64,000 bases of DNA from Thiohalomonas sp041685045 (GCA_041685045.1 JAWLGP010000007.1:62001-126000), one strand, 5' to 3'. Shown: positions 36,062 through 44,821, numbered from the stretch's first letter. Made by a program: numbers and translations. Notes: generated by a model not told the origin, from the letters alone.

Positions 36062-36699
36062 GCGAAACGCTGACCATTGCCCTCTCCAAAGGGCGTATCT
36101 TCAAGGAGACCCTGCCGCTGCTCGCCCACGCGGGGATCGTGCCGGTGGACGACCCGGACAAGAGCCGGAAGCTGATCCTCGACACCAACCGTCCCGAGGT
36201 GAAACTGGTGATCATCCGTGCCTCCGACGTGCCGACGTATGTCGAATACGGGGCGGCAGACCTCGGTGTGGCCGGCAAGGACGTGTTGCTGGAGCACGGT
36301 GGCGACGGGCTGTACGAGCCTCTCGACCTTCAGATTGCCCGCTGCAAGCTGATGGTCGCCGGTTTCCCGGCGGCACCGACCGGCAGTCGGCGGCTCAAGA
36401 TCGCAACCAAGTTCGTCAACTCCACTCGCCGCTACTTCGCCGCCAAGGGGCAGCAGGTGGAGATCATCAAGCTGTACGGCTCGATGGAACTGGCCCCCAT
36501 CGTCGGCCTGGCCGACTACATCGTCGACCTGGTGGACACCGGCAATACCCTGAAAGCGAACGGCCTGGTTCCCCTCGAGCACATTGCCGACATCAGCTCG
36601 CGCCTGGTGGTCAACAAGGCCTCCATGAAGGTCAAGCACGCCCCTATGAAGGCGCTGATCGCCCGAATCGGCGAGGCCGTGCAGCAGAAAAACGGGTGA
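36058..36699 (+). CDS. hisG: ATP phosphoribosyltransferase, short form
   Basis: First enzyme of histidine synthesis. 213 residues from the ATG that overlaps the murA stop; the open frame upstream is a murA shadow. It starts LTIALSKGRIFKETLPLLAH and has the PRPP-binding ELAPIVGLADYIVDLVDTGNTL in parts. The ~80-residue regulatory domain of the long form (E. coli, 299 residues) is missing. Short-form HisG normally needs the HisRS-like partner HisZ; no hisZ is in the window. Confidence 0.95.
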   Translation: MSETLTIALSKGRIFKETLPLLAHAGIVPVDDPDKSRKLILDTNRPEVKLVIIRASDVPTYVEYGAADLGVAGKDVLLEHGGDGLYEPLDLQIARCKLMVAGFPAAPTGSRRLKIATKFVNSTRRYFAAKGQQVEIIKLYGSMELAPIVGLADYIVDLVDTGNTLKANGLVPLEHIADISSRLVVNKASMKVKHAPMKALIARIGEAVQQKNG

Positions 36700-36752
36700 G
36701 CAGCACCCTGCGCCCATCCGCAAGCCCAATCACCAAACACCTTAGATACGCC

Positions 36753-38048
36753 ATGAAACGTCTGGATTCGAGCGACGCCAACTTCTGGAGTGAACTGGAA
36801 AACCTGCTTGCCTGGGATGGGGTTTCCGACGAACAGGTCAACCGGACCGTGCGGGAGATTTTGGCCGCGGTACGCGAGCGCGGCGATGCGGCGGTGATCG
36901 AATACACCAATCGGTTCGACCGCATGAGCGCGGCCACCGTGGCTGAACTCGAGATCCCGCAGGCGCGATTGCAGGCGGCCCTCGAAAATATCCCGATGGA
37001 GCAGCGCCAGGCGCTCGAACACTCTGCCGCCCGTGTCCGCGCCTATCACGAACGTCAGAAGCAGGAATCCTGGAGCTACACCGAGAGCGACGGCACACTG
37101 CTCGGACAACAGGTGACCGCCCTCGACCGGGCCGGGCTCTACGTGCCGGGAGGCAAGGCGGCCTATCCCTCTTCGGTGCTGATGAACGGTATCCCCGCCA
37201 AGGTGGCCGGCGTTAAAGAGCTGATCATGGTGGTGCCGACCCCGGGCGGAGAGGTCAATGAACTTGTGCTGGCGGCGGCCGCGGTCGTCGGTGTCGACCG
37301 GGTATTCGCCATCGGTGGCGCCCAGGCGGTGGCGGCACTGGCCTACGGTACCGAAACGGTGCCCCCGGTGGACAAGATCGTCGGTCCCGGCAACATCTAC
37401 GTGGCTACCGCCAAGGGTATGGTGTTCGGCACCGTCGGCATCGACATGATTGCCGGTCCCTCGGAGATCCTGGTGGTCTGTGATGGGGGCACCGACCCCG
37501 ACTGGATCGCCATGGACCTGTTTTCCCAGGCCGAGCACGATGAGGACGCCCAGTCCATCCTGGTCTGCCCGGATGTGGGCTTTGTCGATCGGGTGGCGGA
37601 GAGCATTGAGCGCCTGCTGCCGACCATGGAGCGTGCCGAAATCATTCGCACCTCGCTGAGCGCTCGCGGTGCCCTGATCCGGGTGCGCGATCTGGACGAG
37701 GCGGTGGAGGTGGCCAATTTCATCGCCCCGGAACACCTGGAGCTCTCGGTGGAGGACCCGCAGGCGATGGCGCCGCGCATTCGCCACGCCGGCGCCATTT
37801 TCATGGGGCGCTACACTGCCGAGTCGCTGGGCGACTACTGTGCCGGTCCCAACCACGTGCTGCCCACCTCCCGCACCGCCCGCTTCTCGTCGCCGCTTGG
37901 CGTCTACGACTTCCAGAAGCGCTCATCGCTGATCATGTTCTCGGCAGACGGCGCCTCGGAACTGGGCAAGACCGCCTCCACCTTCGCCCGGGGCGAAGGC
38001 CTGACCGCCCACGCGCGTTCGGCCGAGTACCGTATTCGGAAGTCGTAG
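36753..38048 (+). CDS. hisD: Histidinol dehydrogenase
   Basis: Zinc enzyme that performs the last two steps of histidine synthesis. I use the ATG at 36753 (431 residues), which starts MKRLDSSDANFWSELENLLA as in orthologues. A GTG at 36696 overlapping the hisG stop would add 19 unconserved residues. Conserved blocks are YVPGGKAAYPSSVLMNGIPA, GGAQAVAALAYGT, VGPGNIYVATAK, DMIAGPSEILVV, AEHDEDAQSIL and GPNHVLPTSRTARF. Confidence 0.96.
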   Translation: MKRLDSSDANFWSELENLLAWDGVSDEQVNRTVREILAAVRERGDAAVIEYTNRFDRMSAATVAELEIPQARLQAALENIPMEQRQALEHSAARVRAYHERQKQESWSYTESDGTLLGQQVTALDRAGLYVPGGKAAYPSSVLMNGIPAKVAGVKELIMVVPTPGGEVNELVLAAAAVVGVDRVFAIGGAQAVAALAYGTETVPPVDKIVGPGNIYVATAKGMVFGTVGIDMIAGPSEILVVCDGGTDPDWIAMDLFSQAEHDEDAQSILVCPDVGFVDRVAESIERLLPTMERAEIIRTSLSARGALIRVRDLDEAVEVANFIAPEHLELSVEDPQAMAPRIRHAGAIFMGRYTAESLGDYCAGPNHVLPTSRTARFSSPLGVYDFQKRSSLIMFSADGASELGKTASTFARGEGLTAHARSAEYRIRKS

Positions 38049-38061
38049 CACACACTTAGAG

Positions 38062-38176
38062 CCGCCGCAGAGACGCAGAGAATCGAAAGGCAAATAACCG
38101 GGCTATGTCACGGACTTTTTGGTATCCCGGGCCTTTCTGAACGCATAACCTCCGCGCCTCCGCGTCTCTGCGGCAG
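38062..38176. repeat. Family C inverted-repeat element between hisD and hisC
   Basis: GCCGCAGAGACGCAGAG (38064-38080) is matched by its inverse with one mismatch at 38158-38174. The sequence between them shows no reading frame. Repeats of the CGCAGAGACGCAGAG type are found dispersed in many bacterial genomes. Together with short flanks it fills the 152-base gap between hisD and hisC. Confidence 0.75.
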
Positions 38177-38200
38177 ATTTTCAATGCACAAAACCCAGCC

Positions 38201-39274
38201 ATGAAAGACAGAATCGAGCAGTGGGTCAGGCCCGAGATTCGGGCAATTGGGGCGTACCATGTGCCGGACCCCGGTAAGCTGATCAAGCTGGACGCGATGG
38301 AGAATCCCTATTCCTGGCCGGCCGAACTGACCGATGCGTGGCTCGAAGAGTTGCGTACGGTGCCGGTCAACCGCTACCCCGATCCCCTGGCGCGGCGCCT
38401 GGCCGAACCGCTGCGCACGGCGATGGGTGTGCCGGACGCCATGGCGGTGCTGCTCGGCAACGGCTCGGACGAAATCATCCAGATGCTGGCCTTGGCCGTT
38501 GGCGGTGCCGGCCGCACCGTACTGGCGCCGGAGCCGGGTTTTGTCATGTACCGGATGATCGCCACCTTCGCCGGCATGGAGTATGTCGGCGTCCCGCTCG
38601 CCGACGACTTCGCCCTCGACCTTCCCGCCATGCTGGCGGCCATCGAGCGGCACCAGCCGGCACTGGTCTTCCTCGCCTATCCGAACAACCCCACCGGTAA
38701 CCTGTTCGATGAGACAGCGATGATCGCCATCATCGAGGCCGCCCCCGGACTGGTGATTGTCGATGAGGCCTACCACGCCTTCGCCGACCGCAGCTTCATG
38801 GGGCGCCTTGGCCAGTGGGACAACCTGCTTGTGATGCGCACCGTCTCCAAATTGGGCCTGGCCGGGTTGCGGCTCGGCCTGCTGGCTGGCCCAGAGGCAT
38901 GGCTGGCGGAACTGGACAAGGTCCGACTTCCCTACAACATCAATGTGCTGACCCAGGCCAGCGCCGGGTTCGCCCTGCGCCACATGGCCGTTTTTGACGA
39001 GCAGACCGCTGCCATCCGTGCCGAACGGGAGCGTCTGTTGGCGGCGCTCGCCGCCACGGAGAGGGTTCAGCCGTTCCCCTCCGCCGCCAACTTCATTCTG
39101 TTCCGGGTCAACGGCGATGCCGATGCCGTATTTGAAGGCTTGAAGCGCGGCGGCATCCTCATCAAGAACCTGAACCGGGCCGGTGGCGCCTTGGCCGGCT
39201 GCCTGCGGGTGACGGTGGGGACGCCGGAAGAGAACGACTCCTTTTTGGCCGCTCTGGCGGCCCTTAACCCTTAA
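38201..39274 (+). CDS. hisC: Histidinol-phosphate aminotransferase
   Basis: 357-residue PLP-dependent transaminase converting imidazole-acetol phosphate to histidinol phosphate. Conserved features are LDAMENPYSWP, NRYPDPLARRLAEPL, LLGNGSDEIIQMLALA, LVFLAYPNNPTGNL, IVDEAYHAFADRSF and the PLP lysine in RTVSKLGLAGLRLGLL. No good ribosome binding site is seen before the ATG, perhaps because the repeat element displaced the original leader. The stop codon TAA lies inside a CTTAACCCTTAACT repeat. It is convergent with the protease gene, seven bases away. Confidence 0.95.
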   Translation: MKDRIEQWVRPEIRAIGAYHVPDPGKLIKLDAMENPYSWPAELTDAWLEELRTVPVNRYPDPLARRLAEPLRTAMGVPDAMAVLLGNGSDEIIQMLALAVGGAGRTVLAPEPGFVMYRMIATFAGMEYVGVPLADDFALDLPAMLAAIERHQPALVFLAYPNNPTGNLFDETAMIAIIEAAPGLVIVDEAYHAFADRSFMGRLGQWDNLLVMRTVSKLGLAGLRLGLLAGPEAWLAELDKVRLPYNINVLTQASAGFALRHMAVFDEQTAAIRAERERLLAALAATERVQPFPSAANFILFRVNGDADAVFEGLKRGGILIKNLNRAGGALAGCLRVTVGTPEENDSFLAALAALNP

Positions 39275-39281
39275 CTCGCCC

Positions 39282-40433
39282 TCACTGCCGCGGCCGCTCG
39301 GCCACTTTGACCTCCAGCTGCAAGGCGTTGCCATTCCGGTAACCGCGCACGGCGATCGTGCTGCCCGGTTTGGCCGCGGTGATGGAGTCCAGGGCATCGC
39401 GTACGCCCTCGACCGCCTCACCCGCCACGTGGGTGATCACATCGCCGGGCTGAACACCGGCTTTGAATGCCGGGCCATTGCGCAACACACCGGCCACGAT
39501 TACCCCGTCCTCGTCGGAGAGTCCGAACGACTCCGCCAGCTCCGGTGTGATCTCCTGAATCTCGATCCCGAGCCAGCCGCGGCTGACCCTGCCGTTTTCG
39601 ATGATCTGGGTCATGATCCCCTTGGCGAGGCTCACCGGGATGGCGAAGCCGATCCCCTGGGAGCCGCCGGTACGGGAGAAGATGGCGGTGTTGATCCCCA
39701 CCAGCTCGCCGCGCGCGGTGACCAGCGCCCCGCCCGAATTGCCGGGGTTGATGGCGGCATCGGTCTGGATGAAGTTCTCGAAAGTGCTGATTCCGAGCTC
39801 CTTGCGGCCGGTGGCGCTCACGATCCCCATGGTAACGGTCTGGCCCACACCAAACGGGTTGCCGATGGCCAACACCACATCGCCGACCTCCAATGCCTCC
39901 GAGTGCCCCAGGGTGACCGAAGGCAGGTCTTCCAGCTCGATGCGAAGCACGGCCAGGTCCGACTCGGGGTCGGTACCGACCACTTCGGCGGTGGCGCTTC
40001 GCCCGTCGCGAAGCGCCACCTTTATCACTTCGGCCTCGGCGATGACGTGATTGTTGGTGAGTACATAGCCGTTTGAACTGACCACCACCCCCGAGCCAAG
40101 GGAGGTCTCCTCCCGTTCTGATTGCGGGACAGAGTAGCGATCGCCGAAAAAGTGACGGAAGATCGGATCATCGAAGATCCCGTGGGCCTGATCGGTTACG
40201 ATCTTGCGCGTAAAGATGTTGACCACCGCGGGGGCTGCCTGCTTCACCGCCTCCGCGTACGAGAGCGGGCCGTTGCCCAACGCCGGCTGCGTGGTGCCGG
40301 CGGCGCGCTCGACGATTTCGACCACCTTATCGCTGTCGACCAGTTCGGGGTAAAACACCGTCACCAGAAAGGCCACTGCGAGCCCGACGGTGATGGACTG
40401 AAACAGGAAATAAAATGGTCTGTGCAGCTTCAT
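39282..40433 (-). CDS. degS: DegS/AlgW-type membrane-anchored serine protease
   Basis: 383-residue HtrA-family protease with an N-terminal membrane anchor (about 8-28) and one PDZ domain. This layout fits DegS/AlgW, the sensor that cleaves the anti-sigma factor RseA/MucA when misfolded porins bind the PDZ domain. Catalytic triad: H129 (TNNHVI), D159 (ESDLAVL), S233 (GNSGGALV). The PDZ domain follows at about 290-375 (GWLGIEIQEITPELAE, AGVQPGDVITHVAGE). It is divergent from the NIF3-family gene and convergent with hisC. Confidence 0.92.
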   Translation of the reverse strand: MKLHRPFYFLFQSITVGLAVAFLVTVFYPELVDSDKVVEIVERAAGTTQPALGNGPLSYAEAVKQAAPAVVNIFTRKIVTDQAHGIFDDPIFRHFFGDRYSVPQSEREETSLGSGVVVSSNGYVLTNNHVIAEAEVIKVALRDGRSATAEVVGTDPESDLAVLRIELEDLPSVTLGHSEALEVGDVVLAIGNPFGVGQTVTMGIVSATGRKELGISTFENFIQTDAAINPGNSGGALVTARGELVGINTAIFSRTGGSQGIGFAIPVSLAKGIMTQIIENGRVSRGWLGIEIQEITPELAESFGLSDEDGVIVAGVLRNGPAFKAGVQPGDVITHVAGEAVEGVRDALDSITAAKPGSTIAVRGYRNGNALQLEVKVAERPRQ

Positions 40434-40500
40434 ACGGCGGTGTTGCCCTCGTGACTGTGACGTCGTCCGGAAAGTCTACCGTACCCGGAGGTTAGTGCGC

Positions 40501-41250
40501 ATGGTTCCCCTGTCCGAACTGCTCGATTATGTGGACCAGCTGTTGGCTGTGGGCACCTTCAACGATTACTGTCCCAATGGCCTGCAGGTGGAGGGGCGGC
40601 AGACCGTGCGCCGTTTGGTCAGCGGCGTCACCGCCTGCCAGGAACTGCTGGAGCGTGCGGCGGCCTGGCAGGCGGATGCGGTGCTGGTCCATCACGGCTA
40701 TTTCTGGAAGGGCGAAGACCCGCGGGTTACCGGGATGAAGCGCCGGCGGTTGCAGACGCTGCTTGCCGCGGAAATGAACCTGATCGCCTATCACCTGCCC
40801 CTCGATGCCCACCCGGAACTGGGAAATAACGCGGGTCTCGGCAAGTGCCTGGGACTGTACGCGGAGGGCAATTTCGGCCGTGACGGGCTCGGCGTGCTCG
40901 GCAGACTCGCCGCACCGCTGTCCGTTACGGACTTTGCTGCGCAGGTGGCACGCGCGCTTGACCGGGAGCCGTTGTTGATAGCGGGCGGCGGCAATCCGGT
41001 GACCTGCGTCGGTTGGTGTACCGGGGGTGCGGAAGGCTATCTGGAAGCGGCGGCGCAGGCGGGGGCGGACCTGTTTATCAGCGGCGAGGTCTCCGAACCG
41101 ACCTTTCATGTGGCCCGTGAACTCGGCATCCATTACCTGGCCGCCGGCCATCACGCCACCGAACGCTTCGGGGTCCGGGCGCTGGGTGAACACTTGGCGG
41201 CGCGTTTTGGCATTGAACACCAGTTCATCGATATCCCCAATCCGATCTAA
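40501..41250 (+). CDS. NIF3/DUF34-family metal-binding protein (YbgI type)
   Basis: 249 residues from the ATG at 40501, nine bases after a GGAGG; a GTG at 40495 would be too close to it. Members form toroidal hexamers with a dinuclear metal site and are often labelled GTP cyclohydrolase I type 2, without firm proof. Metal ligands are visible in LVHHGYFWKG, the LPLDAHPELGNNAGLG segment and the C-terminal GIHYLAAGHHATERFGV. DYCPNGLQVEGR near the N-terminus is the family signature. Confidence 0.93.
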   Translation: MVPLSELLDYVDQLLAVGTFNDYCPNGLQVEGRQTVRRLVSGVTACQELLERAAAWQADAVLVHHGYFWKGEDPRVTGMKRRRLQTLLAAEMNLIAYHLPLDAHPELGNNAGLGKCLGLYAEGNFGRDGLGVLGRLAAPLSVTDFAAQVARALDREPLLIAGGGNPVTCVGWCTGGAEGYLEAAAQAGADLFISGEVSEPTFHVARELGIHYLAAGHHATERFGVRALGEHLAARFGIEHQFIDIPNPI

Positions 41251-41318
41251 AGATCTCGCGCGGCCGGACGACTCTAACATCCACCGCCCATATCCGAGGC
41301 GGAGGAGCGCGGCGCGGC

Positions 41319-41348
41319 TTGACCTCCCTTTGGCGGATAGGGGAGAAT
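41319..41348 (+). promoter_or_regulatory. Candidate petABC promoter
   Basis: TTGACC (41319-41324) and GAGAAT (41343-41348), spacer 18 bases. It would give a leader of about 130 bases before petA. That leader (41350-41485) is distinctly A+T rich, with several T-runs (TTTTTTG at 41427-41433), but I could not assign a regulatory structure. Confidence 0.4.
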
Positions 41349-41485
41349 GCGTGTTTAATTTTCGCCTAAGTTCCGAATATTCAGATTTTCTTATAGACAT
41401 CTCCGCTTGGGGTTGGCGACCCAGGTTTTTTGTCCTCTTTAGCGTAGTTTATTAACCCGATCTTTCCAGCGAGGGGAGAGGCTTG

Positions 41486-42079
41486 ATGAGTACTGAAGGC
41501 GTTGACAAGGGCAGGCGCCGTTTCCTGACTGCCGCGACGACCGTGGTCGGCGCGGTGGGTGCAGGTTACGTTGCAGCCCCGTTTGTGATCTCCATGCAGC
41601 CGAGCGCGAAGGCGCAGGCCGCTGGCGCTCCGGTTGAGGTGGATATCAGTAAGCTGGAGGCCGGCCAGATGCTGACGGTTGAATGGCGCGGCAAGCCGGT
41701 TTGGGTGGTGCGCCGTACCCAGCGTAATCTGGATGACCTGAAGCAGTTCACCGATCACCTGCTGGATCCGAATTCCGAAGCTGGCCAGCAACCGGAGTAC
41801 GCGGCCAACGAATTCCGCTCCGTCAAGCCGGAATATGCGGTTATCGTCGGTATCTGCACCCATCTGGGCTGCTCGCCGACCTATCGCCCCGACGTGGCGC
41901 CCGCCGACCTCGGGGACGAGTGGAAGGGCGGATTCTACTGCCCCTGCCACGGCTCCCGCTTCGATCTCGCTGGTCGCGTCTACTCCGGCGTCCCGGCGCC
42001 GAAGAACCTGGAAGTGCCGCCGCACCACTTCCTGAGCGACAACCAAATCCTGGTTGGTGAAGACGGAGGGGCTGCCTGA
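41486..42079 (+). CDS. petA: Ubiquinol-cytochrome c reductase Rieske iron-sulfur subunit
   Basis: 197-residue Rieske protein of the cytochrome bc1 complex. The N-terminus has a twin-arginine-like motif (GRRRFLT) followed by the membrane anchor (about 14-35). The [2Fe-2S] ligands are C124 and H126 in CTHLGC and C152, C154, H155 around CPCHGSRFD. ATG at 41486 follows GAGGGGAGAGGCTTG; a TTG one codon earlier is possible. petB starts on its last base. Confidence 0.96.
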   Translation: MSTEGVDKGRRRFLTAATTVVGAVGAGYVAAPFVISMQPSAKAQAAGAPVEVDISKLEAGQMLTVEWRGKPVWVVRRTQRNLDDLKQFTDHLLDPNSEAGQQPEYAANEFRSVKPEYAVIVGICTHLGCSPTYRPDVAPADLGDEWKGGFYCPCHGSRFDLAGRVYSGVPAPKNLEVPPHHFLSDNQILVGEDGGAA

Positions 42080-43314
42080 TGAGTGCGATGCTGAGTCAAG
42101 CGATGGGCTGGGTCGACAAGCGATTCCCCCTCACCAAGATGTGGAAAGAGCATCTTTCCGAATACTACGCCCCGAAAAACTTCAATTTCTGGTATTTCTT
42201 CGGTTCCCTGGCGCTGCTGGTGCTGGTGATCCAGATTGTTACCGGTATCTTCCTGACGATGAACTACAAGCCGGATGCCGGCCTGGCATTTGGCTCCGTC
42301 GAAGGCATCATGCGCGACGTGAACTGGGGTTGGCTGATCCGATATGCCCACTCCACCGGCGCATCGGCCTTCTTCATCGTCGTCTATCTGCACATGTTCC
42401 GCGGCATGATGTATGGTTCGTACAAGAAACCGCGCGAACTCATCTGGATCTTCGGTTGCCTGATCTACCTGGCGCTGATGGCCGAGGCGTTCTTCGGCTA
42501 CCTGCTGCCGTGGGGCCAGATGTCCTACTGGGGTGCGCAGGTTATCGTCAACCTGTTCGCGGCGGTGCCGTTCGTGGGTGAGGAGCTCTCCCTGTGGATT
42601 CGCGGCGACTACGTCGTCTCCGATGCCACCCTGAACCGCTTCTTCGCCTTCCACGTCATCGCGGTCCCGCTGGCGCTGGTCGGCCTGGTCGCCGCCCACA
42701 TCATCGCCCTGCACGAAGTGGGTTCCAACAACCCGGACGGCGTCGAGATCAAGAAGCACAAGGGTCCGGACGGCAAGCCGCTCGACGGCATTCCGTTCCA
42801 CCCCTACTACACCGTCAAGGATATCGTCGGCGTGGTGGTGTTCCTGATGTTCTTCTCCGCGGTGGTGTTCTTTGCACCGGAGATGGGCGGGTTCTTCATC
42901 GAGCACCCGAACTTCGAGCCGGCCAATCCGCTGAAGACCCCCGCGCACATCGCCCCGGTCTGGTACTTCACCCCGTTCTACGCCATCCTGCGTGCGGTCC
43001 CGTCCGTCGCCGGTTCCGCGTTCCCGGGCGTGGTGACCATGGGTGCGGCGGTGGTGATCCTGTTCTTCCTGCCGTGGCTCGACCGCAGCCCGGTGAAGTC
43101 GATCCGTTACCGCGGCCTCTGCTACAAGCTGCTGCTGTTCCTGTTCGTGGCCGACTTCATCATGCTGGGCTACCTCGGCATGAAGCCCAGCACCGACCTG
43201 TACACGCTGCTGGCCCAGATTGGCACCATCTACTACTTCGTGTTCTTCTTCGCCCTGGCGATTATTCCGAAGTTCGAGAAGACCAAGCCAGTTCCGGAAA
43301 GGGTGACCCAATGA
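42079..43314 (+). CDS. petB: Cytochrome b subunit of the bc1 complex
   Basis: 411-residue membrane protein with the quinol oxidation and reduction sites. Eight or so hydrophobic helices are visible. Heme-ligand helices include RYAHSTGASAFFIVVYLHMF and NRFFAFHVIAVPLALVGLVAAHIIALHE in parts. The Qo-site PEWY motif appears as PVWYFTPFYAILRAVP. A one-base overlap (TGATG) couples it to petA, and a four-base overlap (ATGA) to petC. Confidence 0.97.
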   Translation: MSAMLSQAMGWVDKRFPLTKMWKEHLSEYYAPKNFNFWYFFGSLALLVLVIQIVTGIFLTMNYKPDAGLAFGSVEGIMRDVNWGWLIRYAHSTGASAFFIVVYLHMFRGMMYGSYKKPRELIWIFGCLIYLALMAEAFFGYLLPWGQMSYWGAQVIVNLFAAVPFVGEELSLWIRGDYVVSDATLNRFFAFHVIAVPLALVGLVAAHIIALHEVGSNNPDGVEIKKHKGPDGKPLDGIPFHPYYTVKDIVGVVVFLMFFSAVVFFAPEMGGFFIEHPNFEPANPLKTPAHIAPVWYFTPFYAILRAVPSVAGSAFPGVVTMGAAVVILFFLPWLDRSPVKSIRYRGLCYKLLLFLFVADFIMLGYLGMKPSTDLYTLLAQIGTIYYFVFFFALAIIPKFEKTKPVPERVTQ

Positions 43315-44048
43315 GAAAGCTGATTATCGCTGTTCTGTTCACGGCCCTGCCGGGTCTGAGCGTCGCCGCCGGCGGCGGCGCCCACCTGGACAAGGCACCG
43401 ATTGACCTGGACGACAAGGCCTCGCTGCAGCGCGGCGCCAAGCTGTTCGTCAACTACTGCCTGAGCTGCCACTCGGCGCAGTACCTGCGTTACAGCCGCA
43501 TGGGCCAGGACCTGGGGTTGACCGACGACCAGGTGAAGGAGAACCTGATGCTGGCCAGTGACAAGATCGGGGACACCATGAAGGTGGCCATGCCGGTGGC
43601 CGGCTCCAAAAAGTGGTTCGGCAACCCGCCGCCGGATCTGTCGGTGATCGCCCGCGCGCGGGGTGCGGACTTCCTGTACACCTACCTGCGGACGTTCTAC
43701 GTGGACGAGGCCCGGCCGTTCGGCGTGAATAACCCGGTGTTCCCGGATGTCGGCATGCCGCACGTGCTGTGGGAGCTGGAAGGCCTGAAGAAGCCGGTGT
43801 ACAAGACGGTCGAGCACGGCGCGGAGAGCCAGCAGGTGATCGCCGGGTATGAGCAGGTGGTTCCGGGTTCGATGTCCCCGGCCGAGTACGACCAGGCCGC
43901 GGCCGACCTGACCAACTTCATGGTCTACATGGCTGAACCGGTGCGGGCGCAACGCCAGCAGCTCGGGATTTACGTGCTGCTGTTCCTGGGCGCATTCTTC
44001 GTGGTTGCCTATCTCCTGAAGAAGGAGTACTGGCGGGACGTACACTAA
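43311..44048 (+). CDS. petC: Cytochrome c1
   Basis: 245-residue c-type cytochrome of the bc1 complex. A signal peptide ends near residue 20 (LSVAA). The heme-binding motif CLSCH (C50, C53, H54) is preceded by RGAKLFVNYC. A methionine ligand is likely near KVAMPV. One C-terminal membrane anchor lies at about 221-238 (LGIYVLLFLGAFFVVAYLL). The open frame upstream is a petB shadow. The operon ends with hairpins at 44049-44161. Confidence 0.96.
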   Translation: MRKLIIAVLFTALPGLSVAAGGGAHLDKAPIDLDDKASLQRGAKLFVNYCLSCHSAQYLRYSRMGQDLGLTDDQVKENLMLASDKIGDTMKVAMPVAGSKKWFGNPPPDLSVIARARGADFLYTYLRTFYVDEARPFGVNNPVFPDVGMPHVLWELEGLKKPVYKTVEHGAESQQVIAGYEQVVPGSMSPAEYDQAAADLTNFMVYMAEPVRAQRQQLGIYVLLFLGAFFVVAYLLKKEYWRDVH

Positions 44049-44100
44049 AGACCCTGACGCGGGCCGGTTGTGCTAAAATCCGCTACCGGCCCGCGGGTCT
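44049..44100 (+). promoter_or_regulatory. Large hairpin with extended -10-like loop after petC
   Basis: AGACCC (44049-44054) and GCGGGCCGGT (44059-44068) pair perfectly with ACCGGCCCGC (44085-44094) and GGGTCT (44095-44100), leaving a TGAC bulge. The 16-base loop holds TGCTAAAAT, a near-consensus extended -10 (TGnTATAAT). It begins at the base after the petC stop. It could act as an mRNA 3' end stabiliser, as an sspA promoter, or both. Confidence 0.5.
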
Positions 44101-44130
44101 CGTCCAACCCGAACCGCGACTGTTGTATTG

Positions 44131-44161
44131 ACCGGGGGCCAAAGTGCCCCCGGTTTATTTT
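44131..44161 (+). terminator. Rho-independent terminator between petC and sspA
   Basis: ACCGGGGGC (44131-44139) pairs with GCCCCCGGT (44146-44154) around a six-base loop, followed by TTATTTT. It ends 20 bases before the sspA start, so any promoter for sspA upstream of it would be read through or attenuated. Confidence 0.82.
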
Positions 44162-44181
44162 GTGAGCAAGGAGAACTGCCG

Positions 44182-44808
44182 ATGGGGGTGGTCGCAAACC
44201 GACGTTCCGTTATGACCCTGTTTTCCGGTGAAAACGATGTATTCAGCCATCGCGTGCGGATCGTTCTCGCGGAGAAGGGGATTAACTTCGAAACTGTCGA
44301 CGTTGACCCGAATAACCTGCCCGAGGATCTGGTCGACCTGAATCCTTACAACTCCGTGCCGACCCTGGTCGACCGTGATCTGGTGCTGTACAACTCCCAG
44401 ATCATCATGGAGTATCTGGATGAACGGTTCCCGCATCCGCCGTTGATGCCGGTTGACCCGGTCTCCCGGGCCAACAACCGGCTGATGCTGTACCGGATCG
44501 AAAAGGATCTCTATTCACTCCTGGAATTGATCCGGACCGGCAACGAAAAGGCGGCGACCAAGGCGCGGAAAGAGCTGCGGGACAGCCTCGTTGTCATCAG
44601 CCCGATATTCGACCAGAAGCCGTTTTTCATGTCCGACGACTTCTCGCTGGTCGACTGCAGCCTGGCAGCGCTGCTGTGGCGCCTGCCGGCGGCGAGCGTC
44701 AGTCTCCCGAAACAGGCCGCTGCCCTGGTGGCCTACTCGGAACGGCTGTTTGCACGCGAATCCTTCCAGGCGAGCCTCAGCGACGCCGAGCGGGAGCTCC
44801 GTACTTAA
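44182..44808 (+). CDS. sspA: Stringent starvation protein A
   Basis: 208-residue glutathione-S-transferase-fold protein that binds RNA polymerase and affects stress and stationary-phase transcription. The ATG at 44182 follows AAGGAGAACTGCC. Family stretches are SGENDVFSHRVRIVLAEKG, NLPEDLVDLNPYNSVPTLVD, LYNSQIIMEYLDERFPHPPL and DDFSLVDCSLAALLWRLP. No catalytic thiol motif (CxxC) is present, as usual for SspA. petABC-sspAB is a common gammaproteobacterial order. Confidence 0.95.
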   Translation: MGVVANRRSVMTLFSGENDVFSHRVRIVLAEKGINFETVDVDPNNLPEDLVDLNPYNSVPTLVDRDLVLYNSQIIMEYLDERFPHPPLMPVDPVSRANNRLMLYRIEKDLYSLLELIRTGNEKAATKARKELRDSLVVISPIFDQKPFFMSDDFSLVDCSLAALLWRLPAASVSLPKQAAALVAYSERLFARESFQASLSDAERELRT

Positions 44809-44821
44809 GCTCTTCCGCAAA

